DNA of 64,000 bases. Origin: Chitinophagaceae bacterium (GTDB lineage Bacteria; Bacteroidota; Bacteroidia; Chitinophagales; Chitinophagaceae). Under the pieces are notes generated by a model. It had not been told where the DNA came from. It worked only from the letters and a program-made list of their open reading frames with translations, and ran no database searches. Made by a program: the position numbers and the translations under genes. The DNA is taken from positions 124,001 through 188,000 of the forward strand of contig JAMLGT010000004.1 in the NCBI GenBank assembly GCA_023957755.1, written 5' to 3'. Shown piece by piece: positions 15,874 to 23,446 of this stretch (its first letter is position 1; each line of letters opens with the position of its first letter).

Positions 15874-17037
15874 TTATTCATCTTCTATACTCATGCCACC
15901 TTCAAAGATTTCTGCAATTTTTTTAGCCTGATAAATGTTTTTGTCAAACTTATTGCCCAGTACGATAATGGTAAGAGAGTCCTGAATGTCGCGGATGAAA
16001 ACAGTATTGTTTCCATGCCACCATCCATTGTGATAGATGATCTTTCTCCCGTCTGGATAAACATTCATCCTCCAGCCAAGCCCATAATTTCTGATACCTT
16101 TCTTTTCGTTGCTATACGGCGTATAGGCGGCTTCCAGTGTTTCTTCAGAAAAGAACCTGCCCGATGAGAGCGCTTTATCCCATTTGAGCATATCCCTTAC
16201 GGTGCTATACACATTCTTGTCGCCATAGCCTTTATCCAGATAGGTGTCAGGCTCCTGCCTGCCGCGATAATCGTACGAGGGCATAGCAGTGCCGCTGTCG
16301 CGATCAGGGTCATACACATAAGTGTCCTTCATCCCCAGGGGGATAAAGAAAGTGGTCTTCAGATAATCTTCATAGTGCTGTCCTGATACTTTTTCTATGA
16401 TGAGTGCAAGGAGCGAGTAGTTGGTGTTGCAATAGCTAAACCGGGTATCAGGTCTGGCTGCCCTCGGCGGTACATGCTCAATCATATAATTAAGGATATC
16501 CTGATTGGAGCAATATGTGTGAGGCGCTCTTTTTACAGCCTCCATGAAGTAAAGGTAATTGGGCAGGCCGCTCCTGTGGTTGAGCAGCGTTTTTACAGTT
16601 ACTCCCTGATAGGGGAATGCGGGAAAAAACTTTTGTAGTGTATCCTCTAAAGCCAGCTTATGATCCTGAACTAATTTTAAAATAGCCATAGCGGTAAAGG
16701 TCTTGGAAACCGATGCCAGATGAAAAGCGTTATTTTCAGTAAGTGTATCCTTGGTTTTCAGGTTGGCAAATCCATGATAATCCTCGAAAATTACAACCCC
16801 GTTTTTAGCCACCAAGATAGCCCCGTTAAATCCTGACCTTATCAGTGTTTTGTTGTAAAATTCCCGGATATGGTCCACATAGTATTTAAGCTTTTCTGGA
16901 GGGAACACATCCGTCGAATTGTTGAGCTGCGCTTCCGTATCGTGAGGGATAGGTTTAACTTTTCCTGATCCCGAACTGCAGGAGAAAAAAACAACGGAAA
17001 CGAAGGATAACGGAATTAAAAGTTTCGATAAGGACAT
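15874..17037 (-). CDS. Serine hydrolase, beta-lactamase/PBP-like lipoprotein
   Basis: A 387-residue protein with a lipoprotein signal (VVFFSC, Cys20). It has the class C beta-lactamase/DD-peptidase fold motifs: nucleophile Ser109 and Lys112 in ASVSKTF, the YCN triad in SYCNTNYSLLALIIEKVSG, and HNGWWHGN as the third motif. Such proteins include esterases, D-amino acid peptidases and penicillin-binding-like enzymes; the true substrate is not evident. Being a lipoprotein, it acts outside the cytoplasm, perhaps on peptidoglycan peptides. It is divergent from serA and is transcribed alone. Confidence 0.88.
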   Translation of the reverse strand: MSLSKLLIPLSFVSVVFFSCSSGSGKVKPIPHDTEAQLNNSTDVFPPEKLKYYVDHIREFYNKTLIRSGFNGAILVAKNGVVIFEDYHGFANLKTKDTLTENNAFHLASVSKTFTAMAILKLVQDHKLALEDTLQKFFPAFPYQGVTVKTLLNHRSGLPNYLYFMEAVKRAPHTYCSNQDILNYMIEHVPPRAARPDTRFSYCNTNYSLLALIIEKVSGQHYEDYLKTTFFIPLGMKDTYVYDPDRDSGTAMPSYDYRGRQEPDTYLDKGYGDKNVYSTVRDMLKWDKALSSGRFFSEETLEAAYTPYSNEKKGIRNYGLGWRMNVYPDGRKIIYHNGWWHGNNTVFIRDIQDSLTIIVLGNKFDKNIYQAKKIAEIFEGGMSIEDE

Positions 17038-17063
17038 TCTAAAAAATTCAACAGATTAGGATT

Positions 17064-17071
17064 TATATTTG
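17064..17071 (+). promoter_or_regulatory. -7 box (TATATTTG) for serA
   Basis: An exact TAnnTTTG match ending 23 nt before the serA ATG, in the 57-bp divergent gap with the serine hydrolase gene. Confidence 0.5.
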
Positions 17072-17094
17072 CAATATTACATACGAAGCACAGA

Positions 17095-18333
17095 ATGGCA
17101 GAAAATAATCTTACAAGTTTTCCTAAAGAAAAAATAAATATCCTTTTTCTGGAAAACATCAACCGGGCTGCAGCCACACGATTTAAGGAAGCCGGTTACA
17201 ATTCCGTTACTATGTTGCCCGCAAGTCTTTCTGCGGAGGAATTGAAAAAGCAGTTGAAAAATATTCATATTCTGGGTATCAGATCTAAAACGCATCTGAC
17301 TCGCGAAATATTGGAATCTGCACCCAAACTGCAGGCGGTCGGGTGTTTCTGCATCGGCACTAACCAGGTGGACCTGAGAGCCGCTATGGAGTTTGGGGTC
17401 AGTGTGTTTAATGCACCTTATTCCAATACCCGCTCTGTGGCCGAGTTAGTGATTGCAAGTAGTATCATGCTTATCAGAAGAATACCGGATAAGAACAAGG
17501 CATTACACGATGGGGTGTGGATGAAAGAATCGAAAGGAAGCCATGAAGTGCGTGGAAAAACTCTGGGTATTATTGGTTATGGCAACATTGGTTCCCAGGT
17601 GAGCGTGTTGGCAGAAGGAATGGGCATGAAGGTGATTTTTTATGATATTGAGACTAAAATGCCCTTAGGCAATGCGATCGCGAAGAAGACAATGAAGGAA
17701 GTGCTGGCAGAGGCGGATATTGTGACACTTCATGTGCCGGGGCTGCCTTCGACCGAAAACCTTATTAATAAGAATAATCTGAAATACTTTAAAAAAGGAG
17801 CTATACTTATTAACTATGCCAGAGGTAATGTGGTAGATCTTCCTGCTTTGAGAAAAGAACTGGAAGCCGGCAATATTTCCGGAGCTGCAGTGGATGTATT
17901 TCCCGAAGAGCCTGAAAAGAATGGGCCCGATTTTTCAAGTGTATTGTGTGGATTGCCTAATGTATTGCTCACGCCACATGTCGGTGGCAGCACTGAAGAG
18001 GCACAGCAGAGTATTGGTGAGGATGTGTCGAATAAATTATTTAACTATCTTGAAATGGGTGTCACTACCGGATCACATACCGTACCGGCATTGAGCCTTC
18101 CTCTACATCCAAATACACACAGGATACTGCATATCCACAAGAATGTACCCGGGGTATTGTCTGCTATAAATAGTGAACTCTCTAAGCATCAGATAAATAT
18201 TGCAGGGCAATACCTGAAGACAAATGATGCCATAGGATATGTAGTACTGGATGTTGAAAAGCGGATATCCAGGGAGGCGCTTCGCCTGTTGAAAGAAGTG
18301 CCCGGCACTATCAAAGTGCGCCTGGTGTTTTAA
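17095..18333 (+). CDS. serA: D-3-phosphoglycerate dehydrogenase with ACT domain
   Basis: A 412-residue NAD-dependent enzyme oxidising 3-phosphoglycerate, the first step of serine synthesis, in the cytoplasm. The Rossmann motif GYGNIGS lies at about 161-167. Catalytic Arg243 is in NYARGNVVD, Glu272 in DVFPEEPE and His295 in LTPHVGGSTEEAQ. Residues about 335-412 form a C-terminal ACT domain (LHIHKNVPGVLSAINSEL), which in E. coli SerA binds serine for feedback inhibition. The length is close to the E. coli type (410). The gene precedes aspartate kinase, but a 121-bp gap with a separate promoter box suggests independent transcription. Confidence 0.96.
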   Translation: MAENNLTSFPKEKINILFLENINRAAATRFKEAGYNSVTMLPASLSAEELKKQLKNIHILGIRSKTHLTREILESAPKLQAVGCFCIGTNQVDLRAAMEFGVSVFNAPYSNTRSVAELVIASSIMLIRRIPDKNKALHDGVWMKESKGSHEVRGKTLGIIGYGNIGSQVSVLAEGMGMKVIFYDIETKMPLGNAIAKKTMKEVLAEADIVTLHVPGLPSTENLINKNNLKYFKKGAILINYARGNVVDLPALRKELEAGNISGAAVDVFPEEPEKNGPDFSSVLCGLPNVLLTPHVGGSTEEAQQSIGEDVSNKLFNYLEMGVTTGSHTVPALSLPLHPNTHRILHIHKNVPGVLSAINSELSKHQINIAGQYLKTNDAIGYVVLDVEKRISREALRLLKEVPGTIKVRLVF

Positions 18334-18384
18334 AAAGCCGGCAGCCGTCAGTAAAAATTCTTATTTACTATTGAAGTGAGGATG

Positions 18385-18392
18385 TACATTTG
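18385..18392 (+). promoter_or_regulatory. -7 box (TACATTTG) for aspartate kinase
   Basis: An exact TAnnTTTG match 62 nt before the ATG at 18455, predicting a leader of about 57 nt. No lysine riboswitch or attenuator structure was recognised in that leader. Confidence 0.45.
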
Positions 18393-18454
18393 TGCGCCTT
18401 TGTGAAAAACACTTAGGCCTATTCAGGTATAGCTAATTAAACAGTCTGAGAGAA

Positions 18455-19771
18455 ATGAAAATAATGAAGTTCGGCGGCACCAGTGTGGGACGCCCTGAAA
18501 GAATGGTAGAGATCTCACATCTGATTACTCAGGAAGACGAACCTAAGATAATTGTGATGAGTGCATTGAGTGGTACTACCAACTCGCTCGTGGAAATCAG
18601 TGATGCGCTTTCAAAGAGTGACAGAATCGGCGCATCAGAAAAGATAGAAAAACTAAAGAAGCACTACGAAGATTTCGTAACAGCGTTATACAAGTCGCCT
18701 GAAGGAAAGGCCGCAGGAGCGCATATACTTGCAGATCATTTTGAGTTTTTGGATGTAATCCTGAAAATCTCATATAGCGAATCTCTCAACAAGGATATCC
18801 TGGCTCAGGGTGAGTTGCTGAGCACCAAGATATTCAGTGCCTACCTGAATGAGATAGGGGTGAAGCATGCATGGCTGCCGGCACTGGAGTTTATGACGAT
18901 TGATGCGGCAGGTGAGCCGCAGGTAGGCAGCATCAGAGTGAAACTGGCGCAGGTACTGCGCGATCATTCCGACACAAGGCTTTTTGTCACCCAGGGTTTT
19001 ATTTGCCGAAATGCACGAGGTGAAGTGGATAACCTGAAACGTGGCGGAAGTGATTATACTGCTTCTCTGATTGCTGCGGCTGTGGGCGCATCTGTGTGCG
19101 AGATATGGACAGATATTGATGGTATGCACAATAATGATCCACGGATTGTGCAGGGTACTACTCCGGTGCGAAAACTGAGTTTTAATGAGGCAGCCGAGCT
19201 GGCTTATTTTGGAGCAAAGATTTTGCATCCGGCAAGTATCTGGCCGGCGCAGCATTATAACTTTCCGGTGAGGTTGCTCAATACAATGGAGCCACATGCA
19301 CCAGGTACCGTAATTTCAAGCGAAGCATCAGAAGAGGGAGTGAAAGCCATTGCCGCAAAGGATGCAATCATTGCTGTGAAGATTAAGAGTTCCAGGATGC
19401 TGCTTGCTTATGGTTTTCTTAGAAAAATCTTTGATGTATTTGAAAAGTACAGGACTTCAATTGATATGGTTACCACCTCAGAAGTGGCCGTTTCGCTGAC
19501 CATCGACAGTGATACCCATTTGATGGAAATAGTGAAGGAACTGGAGATGTATGGTAATATCACCATAGATCACGGACAGACGATAATTTGTGTGGTAGGT
19601 AATAAGATAGCGCTGGCGCCAAACATACTGATAAAGATTTTTGACAGCCTGAACGATATACCTGTACGTATGGTAAGCTTTGGCGGAAGCCGGGATAATG
19701 TATCCATTCTTGTGCCGGGTGAATACAAGGAGCAGGCGCTGCGACAACTTCATTCAGGAGTTTTCAACTAA
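18455..19771 (+). CDS. lysC: Aspartate kinase, monofunctional
   Basis: A 438-residue enzyme phosphorylating aspartate, the entry to the lysine, threonine and methionine pathway. The N-terminal signature MKIMKFGGTSVG binds ATP. Other kinase motifs are FICRNARGEVDNLKRGGSDYTA and EIWTDIDGMHNNDPRI. Two ACT domains occupy about residues 300-438 (AAKDAIIAVKIKSSRM and ICVVGNKIALAPNILIKIF), the usual site of amino-acid feedback. There is no homoserine dehydrogenase domain, so it is a stand-alone kinase. The symbol lysC is by family type; which end product regulates it is not visible. Confidence 0.95.
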   Translation: MKIMKFGGTSVGRPERMVEISHLITQEDEPKIIVMSALSGTTNSLVEISDALSKSDRIGASEKIEKLKKHYEDFVTALYKSPEGKAAGAHILADHFEFLDVILKISYSESLNKDILAQGELLSTKIFSAYLNEIGVKHAWLPALEFMTIDAAGEPQVGSIRVKLAQVLRDHSDTRLFVTQGFICRNARGEVDNLKRGGSDYTASLIAAAVGASVCEIWTDIDGMHNNDPRIVQGTTPVRKLSFNEAAELAYFGAKILHPASIWPAQHYNFPVRLLNTMEPHAPGTVISSEASEEGVKAIAAKDAIIAVKIKSSRMLLAYGFLRKIFDVFEKYRTSIDMVTTSEVAVSLTIDSDTHLMEIVKELEMYGNITIDHGQTIICVVGNKIALAPNILIKIFDSLNDIPVRMVSFGGSRDNVSILVPGEYKEQALRQLHSGVFN

Positions 19772-19861
19772 TCGCTGCTGGCTTTAGTGAATAAAGTTTT
19801 TGATACAAAATGGAGCTGGCATTTAATACCGGTTTTATTTCATGCTTTTTCAGGTGAAAAC

Positions 19862-20815
19862 CTATTTGATAATTGCATAGGCCGGATAAGGACGGGGGCC
19901 ATAGAATATGCGCAATGAATCTTTGACCCTGGTGGTGTCGCTTAAGGGGCGGTTGACTGATTCCACAACCCAAAAACCTGTGGAATCTTGCGAAATGATG
20001 GAAATGTTAGACTTAATGAGTTGCAATTCTTCAACCCTTCTTTCGGCCGTGGCTCTAAGTTTGTAAACTCCCACTACTACTTTAAATCCATTGCCGGAGG
20101 CGGCAGGGGTAGCCTGGACACTATCTGTGGGTGCCGGCGCGGGTGTCGACTGCAGTGAGTCTGAAATGGGTGTGGTTGCAGTGTCTGTGGGAGCCGGCGT
20201 AGTAGCATGTTGTATGGTGTCAGATGGTGTGGTGGCTTCAGTCTGAGTGAGTGTGTCAGATTCTTCCTGCTTAAAGTCGTAATTCCATAGCGCCCATCCG
20301 ATGAGTCCGAGAATCGCAACGAGAATAAGGTAAAGCCAGCCTCTTCCGTTCCTGCGTTTTTGTGTGCCCAGGTCCGAGAACGAATCGTCTTCTGTAGGCT
20401 CTGCTTCCTCAATTTCAGGTACTTTACGTTCAGACTCCAGCTTTTCAATCACATATTCTCCTCCTTTGAAGTTTAATACACCTGAAGAAGCCTTTTCCAG
20501 TGTCCCGATGTTAGGGATAATCATTGGTTTCCCGATATTCAGGAATTGTTTTCCTAATGCCAGATATGAGTCCAGATCTGCTGAAGCAAGAGGCTTAATT
20601 TTTCCGGTTGATTCAGATATGAAGGCGACCAAGTCTGCATCTTCAGGCGTTCTGGGGTCGTATTCAAAATGAATCGCATCCGATGGGATAATGATAGGTT
20701 TGGAAGGCTCTGCCGGTTCACTGACATTACCCTCAAGCTTGAAAACGCCAATTTCCTGAAGTCTCAATTCTTTATGAGTCAGTAGGTACTTAATAAATAT
20801 CTGGTCTATTTTCAA
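19862..20815 (-). CDS. HU-like (CCDC81-type) domain, TM helix and SPOR domain protein
   Basis: A 317-residue protein starting with TTG at 20815; a search upstream found no ATG or GTG in frame. Residues about 1-125 resemble the prokaryotic HU/CCDC81-type module (IKYLLTHKELRLQEIGVFKL, PNIGTLEKASSG). A single membrane helix follows at about 159-177 (WLYLILVAILGLIGWALW), preceded by KRRNGR. Residues ~181-242 are a Thr/Pro/Ala-rich linker, and ~243-315 are a SPOR domain (FKVVVGVYKLRATAERRVEEL). SPOR domains bind denuded glycan at division sites. The positive-inside rule puts the HU-like part in the cytoplasm and SPOR in the periplasm. A role linking division septum and chromosome is a hypothesis only. 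Confidence 0.85.
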   Translation of the reverse strand: MKIDQIFIKYLLTHKELRLQEIGVFKLEGNVSEPAEPSKPIIIPSDAIHFEYDPRTPEDADLVAFISESTGKIKPLASADLDSYLALGKQFLNIGKPMIIPNIGTLEKASSGVLNFKGGEYVIEKLESERKVPEIEEAEPTEDDSFSDLGTQKRRNGRGWLYLILVAILGLIGWALWNYDFKQEESDTLTQTEATTPSDTIQHATTPAPTDTATTPISDSLQSTPAPAPTDSVQATPAASGNGFKVVVGVYKLRATAERRVEELQLIKSNISIISQDSTGFWVVESVNRPLSDTTRVKDSLRIFYGPRPYPAYAIIK

Positions 20816-21215
20816 GGCTCTGTTTTTTTTTATACAGGGTATTCAGTATTGTCTGCGTCTATAGGGGCATTTTATTTGCTTTGGACCTTTCAGTTCCCGG
20901 CAATTCATGTTTCAAAAAAATAGTGGTTTGGCAATCTTTCAACGTCTTAAGTCTTTGGGGAACAATAAGAACGGGGTCACCTGGCAATTCCTTACAAACC
21001 TAAGACAAAGTTTTCGTATTTAAAACCCGAATGTGTTCCGGGAAAAATGACAAAAGCTATTCGGAGGTCGCCATCACTTTTTCTCTAACGTTTTTTAAAG
21101 AGTTTTATGATACTCACTGTATTAGGTTTTTCTTTTAATGGATTACGGAACTTTTCAATCCGGAATTGTAACAAAAGGTATTTGCTTCCTATAGATTCGA
21201 AGTCAATCCAACAAT
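20816..21215. other. Intergenic region, nothing firm
   Basis: About 400 bp between divergent genes. It is AT-rich with a few T tracts. I found no tRNA, riboswitch, repeat or believable small gene. The only firm signal is the promoter box that follows at 21216. Confidence 0.4.
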
Positions 21216-21223
21216 TATCTTTG
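21216..21223 (+). promoter_or_regulatory. -7 box (TATCTTTG) directly before a start codon
   Basis: An exact TAnnTTTG match ending only 4 nt before the ATG at 21228, so the transcript of the small membrane protein is predicted to be leaderless. Confidence 0.6.
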
Positions 21224-21227
21224 CAAT

Positions 21228-21548
21228 ATGCTTACAAAGGAAGAAAAGGATTTCTTAGTCTATTGGGAAACACACCGCGAGAAGGAGCATTCTCTGAAAA
21301 GTTTATTGATTTTTGGTGCCCCCTGGGGGCTCATTTTTGCTTTGCCTATCATGGTAGTACTTATTTTCCACGACTGGCATAAGCGTATTGTACCCATTAC
21401 CACAGGCCAGGTAATTGCTATTTCAATCAGTGTGGCTGCCATTGCCTTTTTTTATGCCTATTTCCGCCAGCAGGTGAAATGGGAGAATAATGAACAATTG
21501 TATAAAGAATTAAAAATTAAGGAAAAGAAAACAGAACAAAAGCAATAA
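21228..21548 (+). CDS. Small membrane protein, two TM segments
   Basis: A 106-residue protein. An acidic/basic N-terminal stretch (MLTKEEKDFLVYWETHREKE) precedes two membrane helices at about residues 24-44 and 60-80. A charged C-terminal tail follows (FRQQVKWENNEQLYKELKIKEKK), probably a helix in the cytoplasm. No named family is recognised, though short two-helix proteins of this kind are common in Bacteroidota. It precedes an FKBP lipoprotein gene by 49 bp and may be co-transcribed. The start is set by the promoter box 4 nt upstream. Confidence 0.7.
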   Translation: MLTKEEKDFLVYWETHREKEHSLKSLLIFGAPWGLIFALPIMVVLIFHDWHKRIVPITTGQVIAISISVAAIAFFYAYFRQQVKWENNEQLYKELKIKEKKTEQKQ

Positions 21549-21597
21549 TCAGTTTTCTTTGCAGCAAATTATCAACCCTGTACCTAAAGTATTACAA

Positions 21598-22098
21598 ATG
21601 AAAAAGATCGCTTTGTTTCTATCGTTTCCGTTTCTGGTGATGATTTTTATGAGTTGTAGTAAAAACTCCTCCTGCTCGGCTGTGGATACCAATAAGGTGG
21701 CACCTGCGGCTGAGATAGCCAATCTTCAGGACTCTCTGGCAAAGTATGGCATTGAAGCTACCCAGCATCCGAGTGGTATATTTTATAAAATCATAAACCC
21801 GGGAAGTGGTGGTATCGTTTCTAATCTGTGCACTCAGGTATCTGCCACCTACTGGGGAGGTTTTTTTGATGGAAGAAGCTTCGACCAGTCTTCTTCTCCT
21901 CTCACTTTTACATTGGGAGCCACTATCGTTGGATGGCATAAAGGCATACCGTTAGTTAAGGAGGGTGGGGAAATTGAAATTTATATTCCACCATCACTTG
22001 GCTATGGCAACGAGGATATGAAGGATAATAATGGAGTAGTAGTAATTCCGAAGAACTCTTATCTTGTCTTTAAAGTAAAAGTGGTCAAGTTTAGCTGA
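21598..22098 (+). CDS. FKBP-type peptidyl-prolyl isomerase lipoprotein
   Basis: A frame opens at 21559, but the ATG at 21598 gives a proper lipoprotein signal (MKKIALFLSFPFLVMIFMSC, Cys20), so I use it; length is 166 residues. The remainder is one FKBP domain: HPSGIFYKIINPGSGG, SATYWGGFFDGRSFDQS, VKEGGEIEIYIPPSLGYG. It lacks the N-terminal dimerisation domain seen in the first FKBP (13183-13923). It probably helps fold exported proteins. Many conserved FKBP active-site aromatics appear replaced, so isomerase activity is not certain. A strong terminator follows at 22121. Confidence 0.9.
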   Translation: MKKIALFLSFPFLVMIFMSCSKNSSCSAVDTNKVAPAAEIANLQDSLAKYGIEATQHPSGIFYKIINPGSGGIVSNLCTQVSATYWGGFFDGRSFDQSSSPLTFTLGATIVGWHKGIPLVKEGGEIEIYIPPSLGYGNEDMKDNNGVVVIPKNSYLVFKVKVVKFS

Positions 22099-22120
22099 TT
22101 GCGACAATATTTTTTTTGAG

Positions 22121-22146
22121 GCTCCCATATTTTTGGGAGCTTTTTT
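22121..22146 (+). terminator. Rho-independent terminator after the FKBP gene
   Basis: A hairpin GCTCCC / loop / GGGAGC (22121-22140) is followed at once by six T residues. It lies 22 bp after the stop codon at 22098. Confidence 0.85.
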
Positions 22147-22157
22147 ATTGATTTTCA

Positions 22158-22213
22158 GTGAAAAAGCTTTTCACAATAGCTACCTGAAAAGGTAGCCGGC
22201 CATTGTTTTTTTT
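22158..22213. other. Two more hairpins downstream of the terminator
   Basis: GTGAAAA-AGC-TTTTCAC (22158-22174) is a perfect 7-bp stem. GCTACC-TGAAAA-GGTAGC (22179-22196) is a perfect 6-bp stem, with CAAT/ATTG outside it and eight T from 22206. The second could be a backup terminator; the first could be a stem or a protein-binding palindrome. Confidence 0.5.
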
Positions 22214-22592
22214 ATTTGAACGGTTATACTTTTAGTTGCAAGGAAGGGTATTAAGGAAAAAAAGTGCTTTTTTTGCTTAGTTTTTTTCTCAAACTGCTTA
22301 CATTTGAATAGAGAATTAGGGTTCTAACGCTTAATAGTCGGCAAAAACTGCAATGAGAATAAGTATAATGACGTGTCGGCTGCGAGAATTGTAACTTTTA
22401 TTTTTAGAAAAAGAGGAATAATGCTTGTGTCATTTAATTCGCACCAAATTGAATTTATAGCGCATTTTGATGTAATAGCAGGGCTTGTGCAATAGCACAA
22501 ATGTTTTGGGATGCGATTCCGGTAGAGGCAGGAAAGTGGGTAAGGACTGTTATTTGTGGTTTCTCTGCCATGAGACAGCGATTGGATTAAAA
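22214..22592. other. Intergenic region upstream of the DeoR gene
   Basis: No supported gene; an open minus-strand frame at 22324-22611 lacks any family features. It holds a perfect palindrome TTGTGC-AATA-GCACAA at 22485-22500, about 125 bp before the regulator's start, which could be an operator. Confidence 0.4.
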
Positions 22593-22600
22593 TATTTTTG
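22593..22600 (+). promoter_or_regulatory. -7 box (TATTTTTG) for the DeoR-family gene
   Basis: An exact TAnnTTTG match ending 24 nt before the ATG at 22625. Confidence 0.5.
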
Positions 22601-22624
22601 AAATAACACAAACAAGAATTTCAA

Positions 22625-23377
22625 ATGCAGAAAATTGACCGGCATGATTACATCATTCACCAGGTGAATCTGCACAATAAGGTTTTGCTTAATGACCTTA
22701 GTGAACAGCTTCATGTGTCAAATGATACCATTCGCAGAGATCTGCAGGAACTTTCTGATCTGGGAAGGGTCATTAAGGTGCATGGAGGTGCGGTCTCGCT
22801 TTCATTTCATGGAGGGGGGCACCAGTCCGGTAACGATGTTTATGCCTATACACAGAAGAAGATCATCGCCCGAAAAGCAATAAGCCTTATCAAGGATGGC
22901 ATGTTTGTGCTGACCGGTGGAGGTACTACGGTGATCGAGATGGCCCGGGCGCTTCCTAACGACCTTAGTGCTACGTTTATCTCGGGTAGCCTTCCGGCTC
23001 TGCTGGAATATAGCAACCATCCGCTTATTGATGTGATTGCTATCGGAGATAAGGTTTCCAAAACATCCAGAATTACTGTAGGCTCGGAGGCTATTGCCCG
23101 AATAAAAGAACTCAAGGTGGATATTTGTTTTATGGGGATTAATGCGATCAACGTGGAAGAAGGGGTTTCTGATAATGACTGGGATATCGTCCAGGTGAAG
23201 AAGGCTATGATCGAGGCCTCGCGCAAGCTGGTGTGTCTCACCATATCTGAAAAAATAAATTCCAGACAGGTAATTCCAATTTGCCCGTTAAATAAGGTGG
23301 ATACCCTGATCACTGAGTTATCGCCCGATGATCCATTGCTGCGACCCTACGTCAGAGCCGGTGTGAGGGTGCTGTAA
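22625..23377 (+). CDS. DeoR/GlpR-family transcriptional regulator
   Basis: A 250-residue regulator. The N-terminal DeoR-type winged helix-turn-helix covers about residues 5-60 (KVLLNDLSEQLHVSNDTIRR, then DLGRVIKVHGGAV, the family signature). Residues ~75-235 are the DeoRC sugar-phosphate-sensing domain (IKDGMFVLTGGGTTVIEMAR, VDICFMGINAINVEEGVSDN). Such proteins usually repress sugar catabolism genes and are released by a phosphorylated sugar. No catabolic operon is adjacent on the same strand, so its target is unknown; the palindrome at 22485 could be autoregulatory. Confidence 0.92.
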   Translation: MQKIDRHDYIIHQVNLHNKVLLNDLSEQLHVSNDTIRRDLQELSDLGRVIKVHGGAVSLSFHGGGHQSGNDVYAYTQKKIIARKAISLIKDGMFVLTGGGTTVIEMARALPNDLSATFISGSLPALLEYSNHPLIDVIAIGDKVSKTSRITVGSEAIARIKELKVDICFMGINAINVEEGVSDNDWDIVQVKKAMIEASRKLVCLTISEKINSRQVIPICPLNKVDTLITELSPDDPLLRPYVRAGVRVL

Positions 23378-23446
23378 CATGCAGTTGATAAAAGAGTTTA
23401 CGGAAATCCCATCCGGGATTGCGGCTGACCTTATCCTCCAACAGCC

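Noticed and set aside
18393-18454. Lysine riboswitch or attenuator before aspartate kinase
   Set aside because: The leader is short and has no recognisable L-box stems or leader peptide.
22324-22611. Minus-strand 95-codon open frame upstream of the DeoR gene
   Set aside because: Composition and lack of any motif suggest a chance frame over a regulatory region.
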